NCBI GenBank assembly: GCA_002292815.1
Contig: DBBX01000031.1
Coordinates: forward strand, 1 to 64,000
Direction of reading: 5' to 3'
Origin: Thiotrichaceae bacterium UBA973
Lineage (GTDB): Bacteria > Pseudomonadota > Gammaproteobacteria > Eutrophobiales > Eutrophobiaceae
DNA: 64,000 bases
Shown piece after piece: positions 43,418 through 52,241 of the stretch. The notes under the pieces are model-generated. The model saw only the letters and a list, made by a program, of their open reading frames with translations, searched no databases and had not been told where the DNA came from. The position numbers were made by a program, and so were the translations under genes. Each line of letters begins with the position of its first letter. Within the stretch, counting starts at the first letter, position 1.

Positions 43418-44431
43418 ATGGCAATTAAGGTAGGTATCAATGGCTATGGACGTATCGGACGTAACATCTTGCGCGCATTATATGAGTCCGAACGAACGGA
43501 TGAGATCCAAATCGTAGCAATTAATGATTTGGGTGATGCGAGTACCAACGCTCACCTTACTCAATACGATACCGCTCATGGAAAATTTCCAGGCACCATT
43601 ATTGTCGAAGGTGAAGACATGATAATTAATGGTGATAAGGTTCGTGTTTTGTCTGAACGTGATCCTGCCAAATTACCTTGGGGTGAATTAGGTGTTGATG
43701 TTGTACTTGAATCAACGGGCTTCTTTGCCAGTAAAGCAAAGGCAAGCGCCCATCTCGAAGGCGGGGCAAAGAAAGTCATCATCTCGGCTCCGGGAGGCAA
43801 TGATGTTGATGCCACCATTGTTTATGGTGTTAATCATGACGTACTTAAATCCAGCGACACCGTTATCTCTAATGCATCATGTACAACAAATTGCCTCGCA
43901 CCTGTAGCAAAAGTAGTACATGAAAATATCGGCATGGTTGCTGGCATCATGACAACCATTCATGCCTATACAAACGACCAAGTGCTGACAGATGTTTATC
44001 ACTCAGACTTACGTCGTGCTCGTTCTGCGACCATGTCCATGATACCAACCAAGACCGGGGCTGCCGCTGCAGTTGGTTTAGTACTGCCCGAGCTCAATGG
44101 AAAGCTTGATGGTTATTCAATGCGCGTTCCAACAATCAATGTCTCTGTAATTGATTTAAGTTTCTCTGCTGCACGAGAAACAAGCATAGATGAAATTAAT
44201 CAACTGATGAAACAAGCTGCAGAAGGCCCATTGAAAGGCGTGCTTGCCTATAATGAGGCTCCTCTCGTTTCTGTTGACTTCAATCATGACCCAGCATCGG
44301 CAACTTTTGATGCAACTTTAACTAAAGTTATTGAAGGAACTCTTGTGAAAGTAACGGCTTGGTACGACAATGAATGGGGCTTTTCAAACAGAATGTTAGA
44401 TACCACAATTGCCTTAATGAGTGCGAAATAA
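43418..44431 (+). CDS. gap: glyceraldehyde-3-phosphate dehydrogenase
   Basis: This 337-residue NAD(P)-dependent enzyme has the Rossmann start VGINGYGRIGRNILRA and the catalytic Cys in SNASCTTNCLAPVAKV. The catalytic His lies in the SDLRRARSATMSMIPTKTGAA region, and WYDNEWGFSNRM is at the C-terminus. It lies 44 bases after tkt and 12 bases before pgk. Cofactor preference cannot be read with certainty: the residue pattern after the second strand (IVAINDLGD) includes the Asp that favours NAD. Confidence 0.98.
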   Translation: MAIKVGINGYGRIGRNILRALYESERTDEIQIVAINDLGDASTNAHLTQYDTAHGKFPGTIIVEGEDMIINGDKVRVLSERDPAKLPWGELGVDVVLESTGFFASKAKASAHLEGGAKKVIISAPGGNDVDATIVYGVNHDVLKSSDTVISNASCTTNCLAPVAKVVHENIGMVAGIMTTIHAYTNDQVLTDVYHSDLRRARSATMSMIPTKTGAAAAVGLVLPELNGKLDGYSMRVPTINVSVIDLSFSAARETSIDEINQLMKQAAEGPLKGVLAYNEAPLVSVDFNHDPASATFDATLTKVIEGTLVKVTAWYDNEWGFSNRMLDTTIALMSAK

Positions 44432-44443
44432 ACGGGTTATTAA

Positions 44444-45655
44444 GTGACCATACTAGTAAAAATTGCTGATCTGGATCTATCGGGTAAAACGGTACTTATC
44501 CGCGAGGATTATAATGTCCCAATAAAAGAGGGCGTGATTACCAGTGACGTGCGTATTCGGGCAACATTACCTACTTTGACTCAGGTATTAGAAGCGGGGG
44601 CGAAGATAATATTAGTATCCCATCTAGGTCGTCCCGTTGCCGGCGAGTACGACGAAGCGTTATCACTTGCGCCGGTTGCAAAATCCTTGAGTGATTTTCT
44701 TGAGATTGATGTCCCTCTTATTAAAGACTGGGTCAATGGCATCGATATGGAAAATCACCAAGTGGTTCTCTGTGAAAATGTTCGCTTTGAGCAAGGTGAG
44801 ACAAAAAATGATGATGAGCTTGCTCGCAGAATGGGGCGACTTTGTCAGGTCTATATCAACGACGCCTTTGCAACTGCACATCGCGCACAAGCATCAACAC
44901 ATGGCGTTGCAAAATATGCAGCGATCTCCGCCGCAGGACCATTACTCATTAATGAATTAAAGGCGCTAACCAAAGCACTCAGAGAACCTGCCACTCCACT
45001 TATTGCTATCGTCGGTGGCGCAAAAGTTTCAAGCAAACTCACCATACTTGAAACACTGTCTGAAAAAGTCGACCAACTGATCGTTGGTGGAGGAATTGTA
45101 AATACTTTTTTAAAGGCAGCTGGTTATGAAGTTGGCAAATCTCTTTACGAAGCTGATCTGGTTGAAGTTGCAAGCAAGTTAATGAAGCAAGCTGAAGAAA
45201 ACGGCTGTCAAATTCCGTTACCGATCGATGTTATCTGTGGCAAGGAATTTGATGAGAAAACTGTTGCAGTAACAAAACTTATTAGTGATGTAGAAGCCGA
45301 TGACATGATTATGGATGTAGGTCCGGAAACATCAAAACAACTTAATCATTTGATAGCAAAAGCAAAGACTATTGTCTGGAATGGTCCTCTTGGTGTATTT
45401 GAGTTTAATCAATTTAGCCAAGGCACAAAGAATTTAGCAGAGGCAATCGCCGAGAGTAACGCCTATTCGATTGCAGGTGGTGGCGACACCATTGCGGCAA
45501 TTTCCACATTTAACATTGAGGATAAAATTTCTTATATCTCAACAGGTGGTGGTGCATTTCTTGAGTTTCTTGAAGGCAAAAAACTTCCTGCTATTGAAAT
45601 ATTGGAAGAAGCGGCTCGCGCCTGGGAGGCGATGGAACGGGCGAGAGAATTGTAA
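44444..45655 (+). CDS. pgk: phosphoglycerate kinase
   Basis: GTG start 12 bases after gap. The 403-residue enzyme has the phosphoglycerate-binding segments VLIREDYNVPIKEG and LVSHLGRP, VLCENVRFEQGE, and the C-terminal nucleotide loop SIAGGGDTIAAI. A small departure is Glu in RED where most family members have RVD. It acts in glycolysis, gluconeogenesis or the Calvin cycle together with its neighbours. Confidence 0.98.
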   Translation: MTILVKIADLDLSGKTVLIREDYNVPIKEGVITSDVRIRATLPTLTQVLEAGAKIILVSHLGRPVAGEYDEALSLAPVAKSLSDFLEIDVPLIKDWVNGIDMENHQVVLCENVRFEQGETKNDDELARRMGRLCQVYINDAFATAHRAQASTHGVAKYAAISAAGPLLINELKALTKALREPATPLIAIVGGAKVSSKLTILETLSEKVDQLIVGGGIVNTFLKAAGYEVGKSLYEADLVEVASKLMKQAEENGCQIPLPIDVICGKEFDEKTVAVTKLISDVEADDMIMDVGPETSKQLNHLIAKAKTIVWNGPLGVFEFNQFSQGTKNLAEAIAESNAYSIAGGGDTIAAISTFNIEDKISYISTGGGAFLEFLEGKKLPAIEILEEAARAWEAMERAREL

Positions 45656-45738
45656 ACTTCATAGCTTGGTAACTGACAAAACACATCGACATCCCCTGAT
45701 TACTAAAACATATAAACACTACGGATAACCATATTTTA

Positions 45739-47181
45739 ATGAGAAGAACTAAAATTATTGCAACCCTTGGGCCCGCGACAGATCAACCAGGCATGTTAGA
45801 AAAACTGCTTGTCGCAGGGGTTGATGTTTTTAGACTTAATTACTCACATCAAACACACGTTGAACATGAAAAACGAATGAAAGAGATTCGTCGTCTTTCA
45901 CAACAACATAAACATGCTGTTGCTGTTATAGCAGACTTACAAGGCCCTAAGATTCGTATTGAGCGATTCAAGGATGGGAAAGTCCAATTGCGTGAAGGCG
46001 CAAATTTCAAGATCAATACTGAACTTGCCAGTGATGCCGGTGACGAAACACAGGTTGGTGTTAGTTATAAAGAACTCCCCACTGATGTCAAAACCGGCGA
46101 TAAATTAATGGTCGATGATGGCAGGATTGTATTACAGGTTGATTCTGTCGATAAACATATTATTGATTGCGAAGTTATTACTGGCGGCGTACTCAGTAAT
46201 AACAAAGGTATTAATCTGCAAGGCGGCGGCTTATCTGCAAGTGCCGTTACAGAAAAAGATATCGAAGACATGAAGCATGCGACCAAAGTAAAGGTCGACT
46301 ATATCGCCATCTCATTTCCAAGAGATGCCGGCGATATCAGAATGGCACGCAAAATGATGGAAGAATGCGGTTGTAAAGCACAACTAATTTCAAAGATCGA
46401 ACGCGCTGAAGCACTTAACCACATTGAAGAAATGATTGAAGCGTCTGATGCAATCATGATTGCGCGTGGCGATCTTGGGGTAGAGATTGGCGATGCTGCT
46501 CTACCACCGGTGCAAAAAAGTCTAATTAAAATGGCTAGGGACATGGATCGCGCGGTCATCACGGCTACACAGATGATGGAGTCCATGATCGAAAATAAAA
46601 TACCAACACGCGCTGAAGTATTTGATGTCGCTAACGCCGTCATTGATGGAACTGATGCGGTAATGCTCTCGGGTGAAACAAGTATTGGCCGCTACCCGGA
46701 TAAAGTTGTCGAGGCTATGTCGAATATTTGCGAAGAAGCAGAAAAGCAACGTAGCGTTCGCGTATCTGATCACCGCATTAATCAACGTTTTGAAACGATT
46801 TCCGAAGCCATCGCCATGTCCAGCATGTACTCAGCTAATCACATCGGTGCCAAGGCAATCTGCACTCTAACTGAAACTGGTGGTACCTGCTTATGGATGT
46901 CGCGCATTAGTTCTGGCATTCCGATCTTTGCCTTTGCCCGACACACATCAACACGCAGACGTGTTGCCTTATATCGTGGCGTCTATCCGATGAAGTTTGA
47001 TATAACCCATACCGATCCTCTGGAAGCCAACAAACAGATGATAGATCAGCTTATAGCCGAAGGAGCCGTAAAAGATGGTGACTTTGTTATAATTACAAAA
47101 GGTGACCTGCGTGGCAGACGTGGCGGCACCAACAACATGAAGATTATTCAAGTGGGACAAGCACTGGAACACACACTTTAA
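45739..47181 (+). CDS. pyk: pyruvate kinase
   Basis: The 480 residues have the family motifs RTKIIATLGPATD, VFRLNYSHQTHVEH (with Tyr where Phe is usual, NYSH), DLQGPKIRIERF, the catalytic block ISKIERAEAL, MIARGDLGVEIG and TATQMMESMI. A C-terminal domain with TETGGTCLWMSRI follows. It has the usual place in the operon, 83 bases after pgk and 57 before the aldolase gene. Confidence 0.97.
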   Translation: MRRTKIIATLGPATDQPGMLEKLLVAGVDVFRLNYSHQTHVEHEKRMKEIRRLSQQHKHAVAVIADLQGPKIRIERFKDGKVQLREGANFKINTELASDAGDETQVGVSYKELPTDVKTGDKLMVDDGRIVLQVDSVDKHIIDCEVITGGVLSNNKGINLQGGGLSASAVTEKDIEDMKHATKVKVDYIAISFPRDAGDIRMARKMMEECGCKAQLISKIERAEALNHIEEMIEASDAIMIARGDLGVEIGDAALPPVQKSLIKMARDMDRAVITATQMMESMIENKIPTRAEVFDVANAVIDGTDAVMLSGETSIGRYPDKVVEAMSNICEEAEKQRSVRVSDHRINQRFETISEAIAMSSMYSANHIGAKAICTLTETGGTCLWMSRISSGIPIFAFARHTSTRRRVALYRGVYPMKFDITHTDPLEANKQMIDQLIAEGAVKDGDFVIITKGDLRGRRGGTNNMKIIQVGQALEHTL

Positions 47182-47238
47182 TTTTTAATTTATAAGTACA
47201 CATAAAATATATCCATTAGCGTTAACGAGGACAATAAA

Positions 47239-48261
47239 ATGAGCGCAGCAGAACTTGAAGCAACAGCAAAAGCAATGGTTGCAAAAGGCAAAGGCATACT
47301 TGCTATTGATGAAAGCACACCGACTATTAAAAAACGATTCGACACGATAAAACTTGAATCAACAGAAGAAAATCGTCGCGCATACCGTGATTTATTAATT
47401 ACTAATCCTGGCGGCAAAGAATTTATTAGCGGCATGATTCTCTATGATGAGACCATTCGTCAGGCTACTAGTGATGGCACACCGTTCGCTAAGGCATTAA
47501 TTGAACAAGGCATCATGCCCGGCATCAAAGTGGACACTGGCGCGAAGGACTTTGCCTTACATTCAGGCGAAAAAATAACCGAAGGGCTTGATGGCTTGCG
47601 TGACAGATTAACTGAATATAAAACACTCGGTGCAAAATTTGCCAAATGGCGTGCGGTCATAACCATTGGCGAAAATATTCCCAGTCAAGCCTGTATCGAA
47701 GCAAACGTTCATGCGCTTGCCCGTTACGCTGGACTTTGTCAGGAAGCCGGGATTGTGCCTATGGTAGAACCTGAAGTCCTGATGGATGCCGACAACACGA
47801 TTGATTGTTGTTATGAAGTTACTGAGACGACTCTATCGGCATTGTTTAGCGCACTTAAAAGCCAGGATGTGAGCATTGAGCACACCATACTGAAAACTAA
47901 TATGGTTATTTCAGGAAAGCAGTGTTCAACGCAAGCGAGTGTTCAGGAAGTTGCGGAGCAAACCGTACGTTGCTTAGTAAAGAATGTACCCGCTGAATTA
48001 CCGGGCATTGTCTTTCTGTCTGGAGGACAGAGTGCCGAACTGGCAACAGCTCATCTGAACGCTATGAATGCAAGCAACCCTGACTTACCATGGCCACTTA
48101 GTTTTTCATATGGACGCGCACTACAGGGTCCTTGCATAAATGCTTGGGGCGGCAAAAAATCGAATCTCGCAGCAGCTCAAAAGGCATTATTGCATCGTTC
48201 AAAATGCAATAGTCTCGCTTGCACGGGTGCATATAATACTGACATGGAAACTACCGCATAG
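47239..48261 (+). CDS. class I fructose-bisphosphate aldolase
   Basis: It cleaves or forms fructose 1,6-bisphosphate through a Schiff base, without metal. The 340 residues align with the animal/plant class I type: D24 in GILAIDEST, K97 in GIKVDTG, K136 in AKWRAV, E177 in VEPEV and the Schiff-base Lys K219 in ILKTNMV are all present. The C-terminal Tyr of the animal enzymes is absent. In most gammaproteobacterial tkt-gap-pgk-pyk clusters this position is taken by a class II zinc aldolase, so this looks like a substitution. Confidence 0.95.
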   Translation: MSAAELEATAKAMVAKGKGILAIDESTPTIKKRFDTIKLESTEENRRAYRDLLITNPGGKEFISGMILYDETIRQATSDGTPFAKALIEQGIMPGIKVDTGAKDFALHSGEKITEGLDGLRDRLTEYKTLGAKFAKWRAVITIGENIPSQACIEANVHALARYAGLCQEAGIVPMVEPEVLMDADNTIDCCYEVTETTLSALFSALKSQDVSIEHTILKTNMVISGKQCSTQASVQEVAEQTVRCLVKNVPAELPGIVFLSGGQSAELATAHLNAMNASNPDLPWPLSFSYGRALQGPCINAWGGKKSNLAAAQKALLHRSKCNSLACTGAYNTDMETTA

Positions 48262-48291
48262 CATTACAACAATACCAAGTAGAGTTTATTT

Positions 48292-48555
48292 ATGTCTGTT
48301 GACGACTTAACTAAAGAGGCAAAAGTTGCCTATCAAGCTTTTCAAGATATGGCCGTGAGCAAGGAAGCTTACTTTCATTTTCTGCAAGACATTGATATAA
48401 AATATAAACAAGGTGGCGCGGCAAGCATTGCGGAAAACCTGCAACTGGAAAAATTACTTGGCGTACATGATAAGAACGTCATCGCATTCAATACAGCGAT
48501 GACCGCTGTCGAGGATGTTGAAGCAAGAAATGCGCTGATTAAAATGATGTCTTAG
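48292..48555 (+). CDS. small conserved-looking protein at the end of the glycolytic operon
   Basis: An 87-residue helical soluble protein starting MSVDDLTKEAKVAYQAF, with no signal, membrane helix or Cys. It lies 30 bases after the aldolase gene and just before the operon terminator, so it is cotranscribed with it. I do not recognise the family. The regular amphipathic pattern and good fit to the strand and gap make it a real gene. Confidence 0.75.
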   Translation: MSVDDLTKEAKVAYQAFQDMAVSKEAYFHFLQDIDIKYKQGGAASIAENLQLEKLLGVHDKNVIAFNTAMTAVEDVEARNALIKMMS

Positions 48556-48564
48556 GAAAGACAA

Positions 48565-48604
48565 AGGCCATCACCTGAATAACACTCAGGTGATGGCCTC
48601 TTTG
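48565..48604. terminator. strong terminator of the tkt-fba operon
   Basis: A perfect 14-bp stem (48565-48578 with 48586-48599, 7-base loop) is followed by CTTTG on the plus strand and TTTGTC on the minus strand. It lies between convergent genes and probably works in both directions. Confidence 0.85.
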
Positions 48605-48615
48605 ATTAATTCGAC

Positions 48616-48984
48616 TTAGCGTCGAAAGCCATATTCAAGAACGTAATACTCAGGGTTTAAATCAGCTAAGGGGCCCCGCAGTTTTGCCAGCTCTTCCTCA
48701 GCACCATGAACTTCAAGTCGGACAAGCTCACTAATTTTAAATGCTTCTCCTAATAAAGGGCCGGCATTTCCAAGATGCGCTAATACAGCTTCTCCATTGG
48801 CATACCCTTCTCGACAATAAACAACGTCGTCTTTGATACTGAAACCATAATAGAGACAGTTCGGCTCATTCTTCTCAGTTATTTCCATGAACTGTTCACA
48901 TAAGCCTTTAAACTCATCTAGTTTTCCCTCTGCTACCTTAAAATAAGGTACCAACGTACAACATGTATCTTGTGTCGCCATCAT
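48616..48984 (-). CDS. ABM-type dimeric alpha/beta-barrel protein
   Basis: The 122-residue protein fits the antibiotic-biosynthesis-monooxygenase / dimeric alpha-beta barrel fold. A strand with CCTLVPYFKV is followed by a helix DEFKGLCEQFMEIT, NCLYYGFSI, a VVYCREGYANGEAVLAHL block and a YVLEYGF end. The second of two adjacent ATGs (48981) has better spacing to the AGGAG site. Such proteins vary in function (heme, quinone or small-molecule oxygenases, or non-catalytic), so no substrate is proposed. It is downstream of two cupin genes on the same strand. Confidence 0.78.
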   Translation of the reverse strand: MMATQDTCCTLVPYFKVAEGKLDEFKGLCEQFMEITEKNEPNCLYYGFSIKDDVVYCREGYANGEAVLAHLGNAGPLLGEAFKISELVRLEVHGAEEELAKLRGPLADLNPEYYVLEYGFRR

Positions 48985-49012
48985 TCACTCCTATATATTT
49001 ATCGATGTTAAA

Positions 49013-49411
49013 TTAATTTACCTTGACCCTGTCTTTACCAAAAAATTCCGGCGCTTGCACAGAAATAATTTTAAGGGGAATTGACGAAAGCACTTTTACC
49101 GCATGCGCCGTTCCCTTTGGCACTCTTATATAGTCACCGGCAACAATTTCCATATTTTGATCGCCCAGTTGAAAAAGCCCCTTCCCTTCTAGTACATAAA
49201 TCGTTTCTGAATGCTCAACATGCTTATGTAGCGGAACCTTGTTTTTTACAAAAATCACAAAGTCCGTTGAATATGAATCGCTAGCAAGCTTAACAACGTG
49301 AATATTTTCAAGCACCTCTGGCGGCATAATGTCTGACAGCATCAGTCTTTCAGCATAACTTTGCCCGGACAAGAGCATGCTGACTAAAAATAACAAGTAG
49401 TTTAATTTCAT
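49013..49411 (-). CDS. secreted cupin-domain protein
   Basis: This 132-residue protein has a signal peptide (about 1-20, ending SYA) and a single cupin_2 barrel. HKHVEHSETIYVLEGKG supplies the first metal-binding motif (His and Glu ligands) and PKGTAHAV the second. A periplasmic small-molecule-binding or enzymatic role is possible; no substrate can be read. It lies between another cupin gene and the ABM-type gene. Confidence 0.85.
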   Translation of the reverse strand: MKLNYLLFLVSMLLSGQSYAERLMLSDIMPPEVLENIHVVKLASDSYSTDFVIFVKNKVPLHKHVEHSETIYVLEGKGLFQLGDQNMEIVAGDYIRVPKGTAHAVKVLSSIPLKIISVQAPEFFGKDRVKVN

Positions 49412-49447
49412 ACTGATTTTTCCTCTAAAACGTTAAAAGTGTCTCTT

Positions 49448-49780
49448 TCAACCTTCTGGATATAGCACCAACAGTACGCAGCCTGATTCTGATTTTGGCG
49501 CGTGCGATGTACCTTTTGGAAAATGCAAAAAACTGCCCGCATGAAAATCTTCTCGACCATCATTAAAGACACCTGAGATAACGAAGACTTGCTCTGGAGC
49601 CTCTTCATGCACATCAACGCCCGGAAATACTGCGCCAGCCTTGAATTCATAAACTAATGCTCGCTTACCATTTTCGCCTTCCCAAAGGACTCGTTCAGTT
49701 ATGCCTTCTGCACATTCTGTCGCATCAATATTATTCCAATCTGCAACTACTGCCCCTGCAAAATTTAATTCTTCATTCAT
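49448..49780 (-). CDS. ChrR-like cupin protein
   Basis: The 110-residue cytosolic protein has a ChrR-type cupin fold. GAVFPGVDVHEEAPEQVFVISGVFND carries the first metal motif and FLHFPKGTSHAPKSESG the second. The ligand pattern is the ChrR/YlbA-type His-Glu-His. The anti-sigma zinc domain of ChrR itself is absent, so this is a stand-alone cupin. It is the first gene of a short minus-strand group with the exported cupin and ABM-type genes. Confidence 0.82.
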   Translation of the reverse strand: MNEELNFAGAVVADWNNIDATECAEGITERVLWEGENGKRALVYEFKAGAVFPGVDVHEEAPEQVFVISGVFNDGREDFHAGSFLHFPKGTSHAPKSESGCVLLVLYPEG

Positions 49781-49950
49781 TTTACTATTCCTATAATATT
49801 CTGTTTAGTCACTTTCTATTAAAAACAAGATGACACCAAATACGTTACCTGTCAGACAACCAACGAGCTATCGCATAAACAAGCATGCAAAAAAGTATTA
49901 CACACTATTTTTCATATTAAAACATTGTCCATAAAAATGGTGGTCGCCTA

Positions 49951-50403
49951 TTAAGCCTTGCCATACTTTGTCAGTAGTTTATCTAGGTTATTTGCAAAGG
50001 CTTGTCTGTCATTTTTATTTAATGCTGGTGGCCCACCTGTCTGCACACCGCTACTACGCAAAGTATCCATAAAGTCTCTCATGCTCAAGCGTGCTTTTAT
50101 ATTATCTGTCGTATAAAGCTCTCCACGCGGATTAAGCGCAAGACCTCCTTTCTCAATTGCCTCTGCTGCCAAAGGGATGTCTGCGGTAATAACAAGATCA
50201 CCTACGTCAAGCCTTTTAACTATTTCATTATCCGCAACATCAAAGCCAGATGAGACGAGCACAAACTTTATATTTGGTGATGATGGTATTTGCATAGATT
50301 TATTAGCAATCAATGTCACCAATATGCCTACTCGATCCGCAGCTTTGAACAGAATATCTTTTATCACCACAGGACAGGCATCTGCATCAACCCAAATTTT
50401 CAT
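49951..50403 (-). CDS. UPF0178/YaiI family protein
   Basis: This 150-residue protein matches the YaiI/YqxD (DUF188) family. It starts MKIWVDADACPVVIKDILFKAA, has an acidic triad typical of a PIN/NYN-like nuclease fold, and contains VKRLDVGDLVITADIPLA, LNPRGELY and TGGPP. Function is not established; a nuclease activity is suggested by fold only. It follows the GT-C gene on the same strand by 47 bases. Confidence 0.93.
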   Translation of the reverse strand: MKIWVDADACPVVIKDILFKAADRVGILVTLIANKSMQIPSSPNIKFVLVSSGFDVADNEIVKRLDVGDLVITADIPLAAEAIEKGGLALNPRGELYTTDNIKARLSMRDFMDTLRSSGVQTGGPPALNKNDRQAFANNLDKLLTKYGKA

Positions 50404-50450
50404 TTAGTTTAGTTTCCTTTGAATATGCCGAGATCGAACATGAACTCTGA

Positions 50451-51773
50451 TCAACTTTCTCTTGTTTGAATTGCACGCATTCTCTTTAACCAAAGATCTA
50501 TACATGCAGCAATAATAACCGCCCCATATTCCAGCATGATGATCCAAAAAGGTATTTCAAAAAATGTTACTTCCATAGAATTCAGATTAATTCCAACTGA
50601 ATAAGACAGCAATACAGTCACTGAGAATGTCCAACTCCATAAAGCTGGAAATAGTACTGCGAATGGCAGTAACCAGATCAGATACCAGGCATTAACTACA
50701 GGCGCAATTAATAGAAAAAGACCAAATATGATATCGCCACGTGGCATCTTCCAGATAGATGCTTTTTGATGTTGCCAAAACAAGATGGCGTAAGCAACAA
50801 TAAAAGCTGAGCCTAATATGAATTTTACTGATTGTGGATCAAGCCACTGACGTAATACCGTATAGACTGAACTATTGAAATGCCATTCGCGTGCGAACAC
50901 CATTAAACCAGCCATATCCGAAGCTCCTTGCCACACAAAAGGTCCATACAAGGCCAGTAACACCAATACAAACAAACACCAATAACGAAAAGCCAATCGC
51001 CACAAGACAAATGGCACCATTAATAACGCGAAGACCTTGGCACCGACACTTAATGCCAACACACTGACTGCAACGGCAAACTTATTATTTTGCCGAAAGT
51101 ACAATGCCAGCATCATAAATACTGCACCGACAACATCTGGATGGGCGGTAAAGGCTAGTTCCTTAATTACCAGCGGCGACCAAGCATAAAGTAAAACCCA
51201 ACGTATATTGGCTAAGCGCAACAACAGCAGGATCATAGCCATATCTGTCAATGAATAGAGGACTTGCAACACCCAAACCTGAGCTGAAGCCAAAATATGT
51301 GCCAACAAGAAAGTATATTGTAATGTAGGTCCGTATATTGTAGGGACATCAGGATAATTGACCTGTGCTAACAGGGCATAAAATTGTGCTGGAATATTGG
51401 CATCACCAAAAAAAGCCGAAGGTGCTATCCCATAGGGAGAGCCTGCTTCATAGAAACGATAACCATCCCAGAGATAACGAAAAAAATCATCTTCCCATAA
51501 GGGATCGCCAAAAACACCAATAAGTCGAAAACAAGCCGCCCAGAGTAATAGCTTGCAAGGCGTTAGTGACATCTCTTCGGCGCCTTGAAAGGCAACAAGT
51601 GTTGCAAGCAGGCAGGTACCCAGCAATGCATAATAAACTGATAAAGTAAGTGACTCCGGATGTAATGAGAGCCAAGCCAGGACACTGTAAGCAATGGCGC
51701 AAACTAGTCCTGCTCCATCTAGCTGCCATGACAGTGACGAATATCTGCTACCTACATTAGCGGCTATATTCAT
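50451..51773 (-). CDS. GT-C fold membrane glycosyltransferase-like protein
   Basis: The 440-residue protein has about 10-12 membrane helices. A first extracytoplasmic loop carries DPLWEDDFFRYLWDGYRF, with the acidic DD motif of polyprenyl-phosphate-sugar mannosyltransferases (GT-C). SPYGIAPSAFF and NYPDVPTIYGPTLQY segments resemble the GT87/DUF2029 or PIG-M-like families. It probably transfers a sugar from a lipid-linked donor in the inner membrane. It is divergent from the exported protein and GT2 gene, and a link with that GT2 (which may make the lipid donor) is inference. Confidence 0.8.
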   Translation of the reverse strand: MNIAANVGSRYSSLSWQLDGAGLVCAIAYSVLAWLSLHPESLTLSVYYALLGTCLLATLVAFQGAEEMSLTPCKLLLWAACFRLIGVFGDPLWEDDFFRYLWDGYRFYEAGSPYGIAPSAFFGDANIPAQFYALLAQVNYPDVPTIYGPTLQYTFLLAHILASAQVWVLQVLYSLTDMAMILLLLRLANIRWVLLYAWSPLVIKELAFTAHPDVVGAVFMMLALYFRQNNKFAVAVSVLALSVGAKVFALLMVPFVLWRLAFRYWCLFVLVLLALYGPFVWQGASDMAGLMVFAREWHFNSSVYTVLRQWLDPQSVKFILGSAFIVAYAILFWQHQKASIWKMPRGDIIFGLFLLIAPVVNAWYLIWLLPFAVLFPALWSWTFSVTVLLSYSVGINLNSMEVTFFEIPFWIIMLEYGAVIIAACIDLWLKRMRAIQTRES

Positions 51774-51915
51774 ATTCAGTCGATTATCATGAAATAGTAA
51801 AGGGCAACGTTACTTCTAATATAGTGATACATTGATATAGAACCTTTTCATTAAAGCACACTCTATAAATAAAACTAACAATACCGCCCACCTCTACAAC
51901 AAGAATGAGAGAACT

Positions 51916-52230
51916 ATGATGACAATCCGATCCTACGGAATCCTAGCAGCGTTTCTAACCAGCGCTCTCATTTTTAACTCACCAATAACATTTGCCTCCA
52001 TAAACTTTCCTGAGGAATCCGCTAACGACCCCTATCATGTAGGTAAAATCACCTATCATCGAAAATTAGCCTGCCCAAGCTGCCCCTTGTCAAAAACTAT
52101 AATCGACTCGTCTATGTACAAATCAGTCATTGCACGACTCAATACCGACAAAGAACTAATGACAGCGTTAAGTGAAGAAGAGCGCACCGCAGTAGCATAT
52201 TATTTAGAGAAGCTGTTTACCCCACGCTGA
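51916..52230 (+). CDS. small exported Cys-pair protein, cytochrome-like without heme motif
   Basis: The 104-residue protein has a signal peptide (about 1-28, ending FA). The mature part has ACPSCPLS, a CxxC without the His needed for c-type heme, and ends with LSEEERTAVAYYLEKLF, a pattern reminiscent of cytochrome c C-terminal helices. It could be a degenerate cytochrome-like or thiol-active periplasmic protein. It is 11 bases upstream of the GT2 gene, so likely cotranscribed. Confidence 0.7.
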   Translation: MMTIRSYGILAAFLTSALIFNSPITFASINFPEESANDPYHVGKITYHRKLACPSCPLSKTIIDSSMYKSVIARLNTDKELMTALSEEERTAVAYYLEKLFTPR

Positions 52231-52241
52231 AGACGACAGTT

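Noticed and set aside
46299..46643. Minus-strand open frame of 114 residues inside pyk
   Set aside because: Lies wholly within a well-supported pyruvate kinase gene. The composition is that of a reverse-complement shadow.
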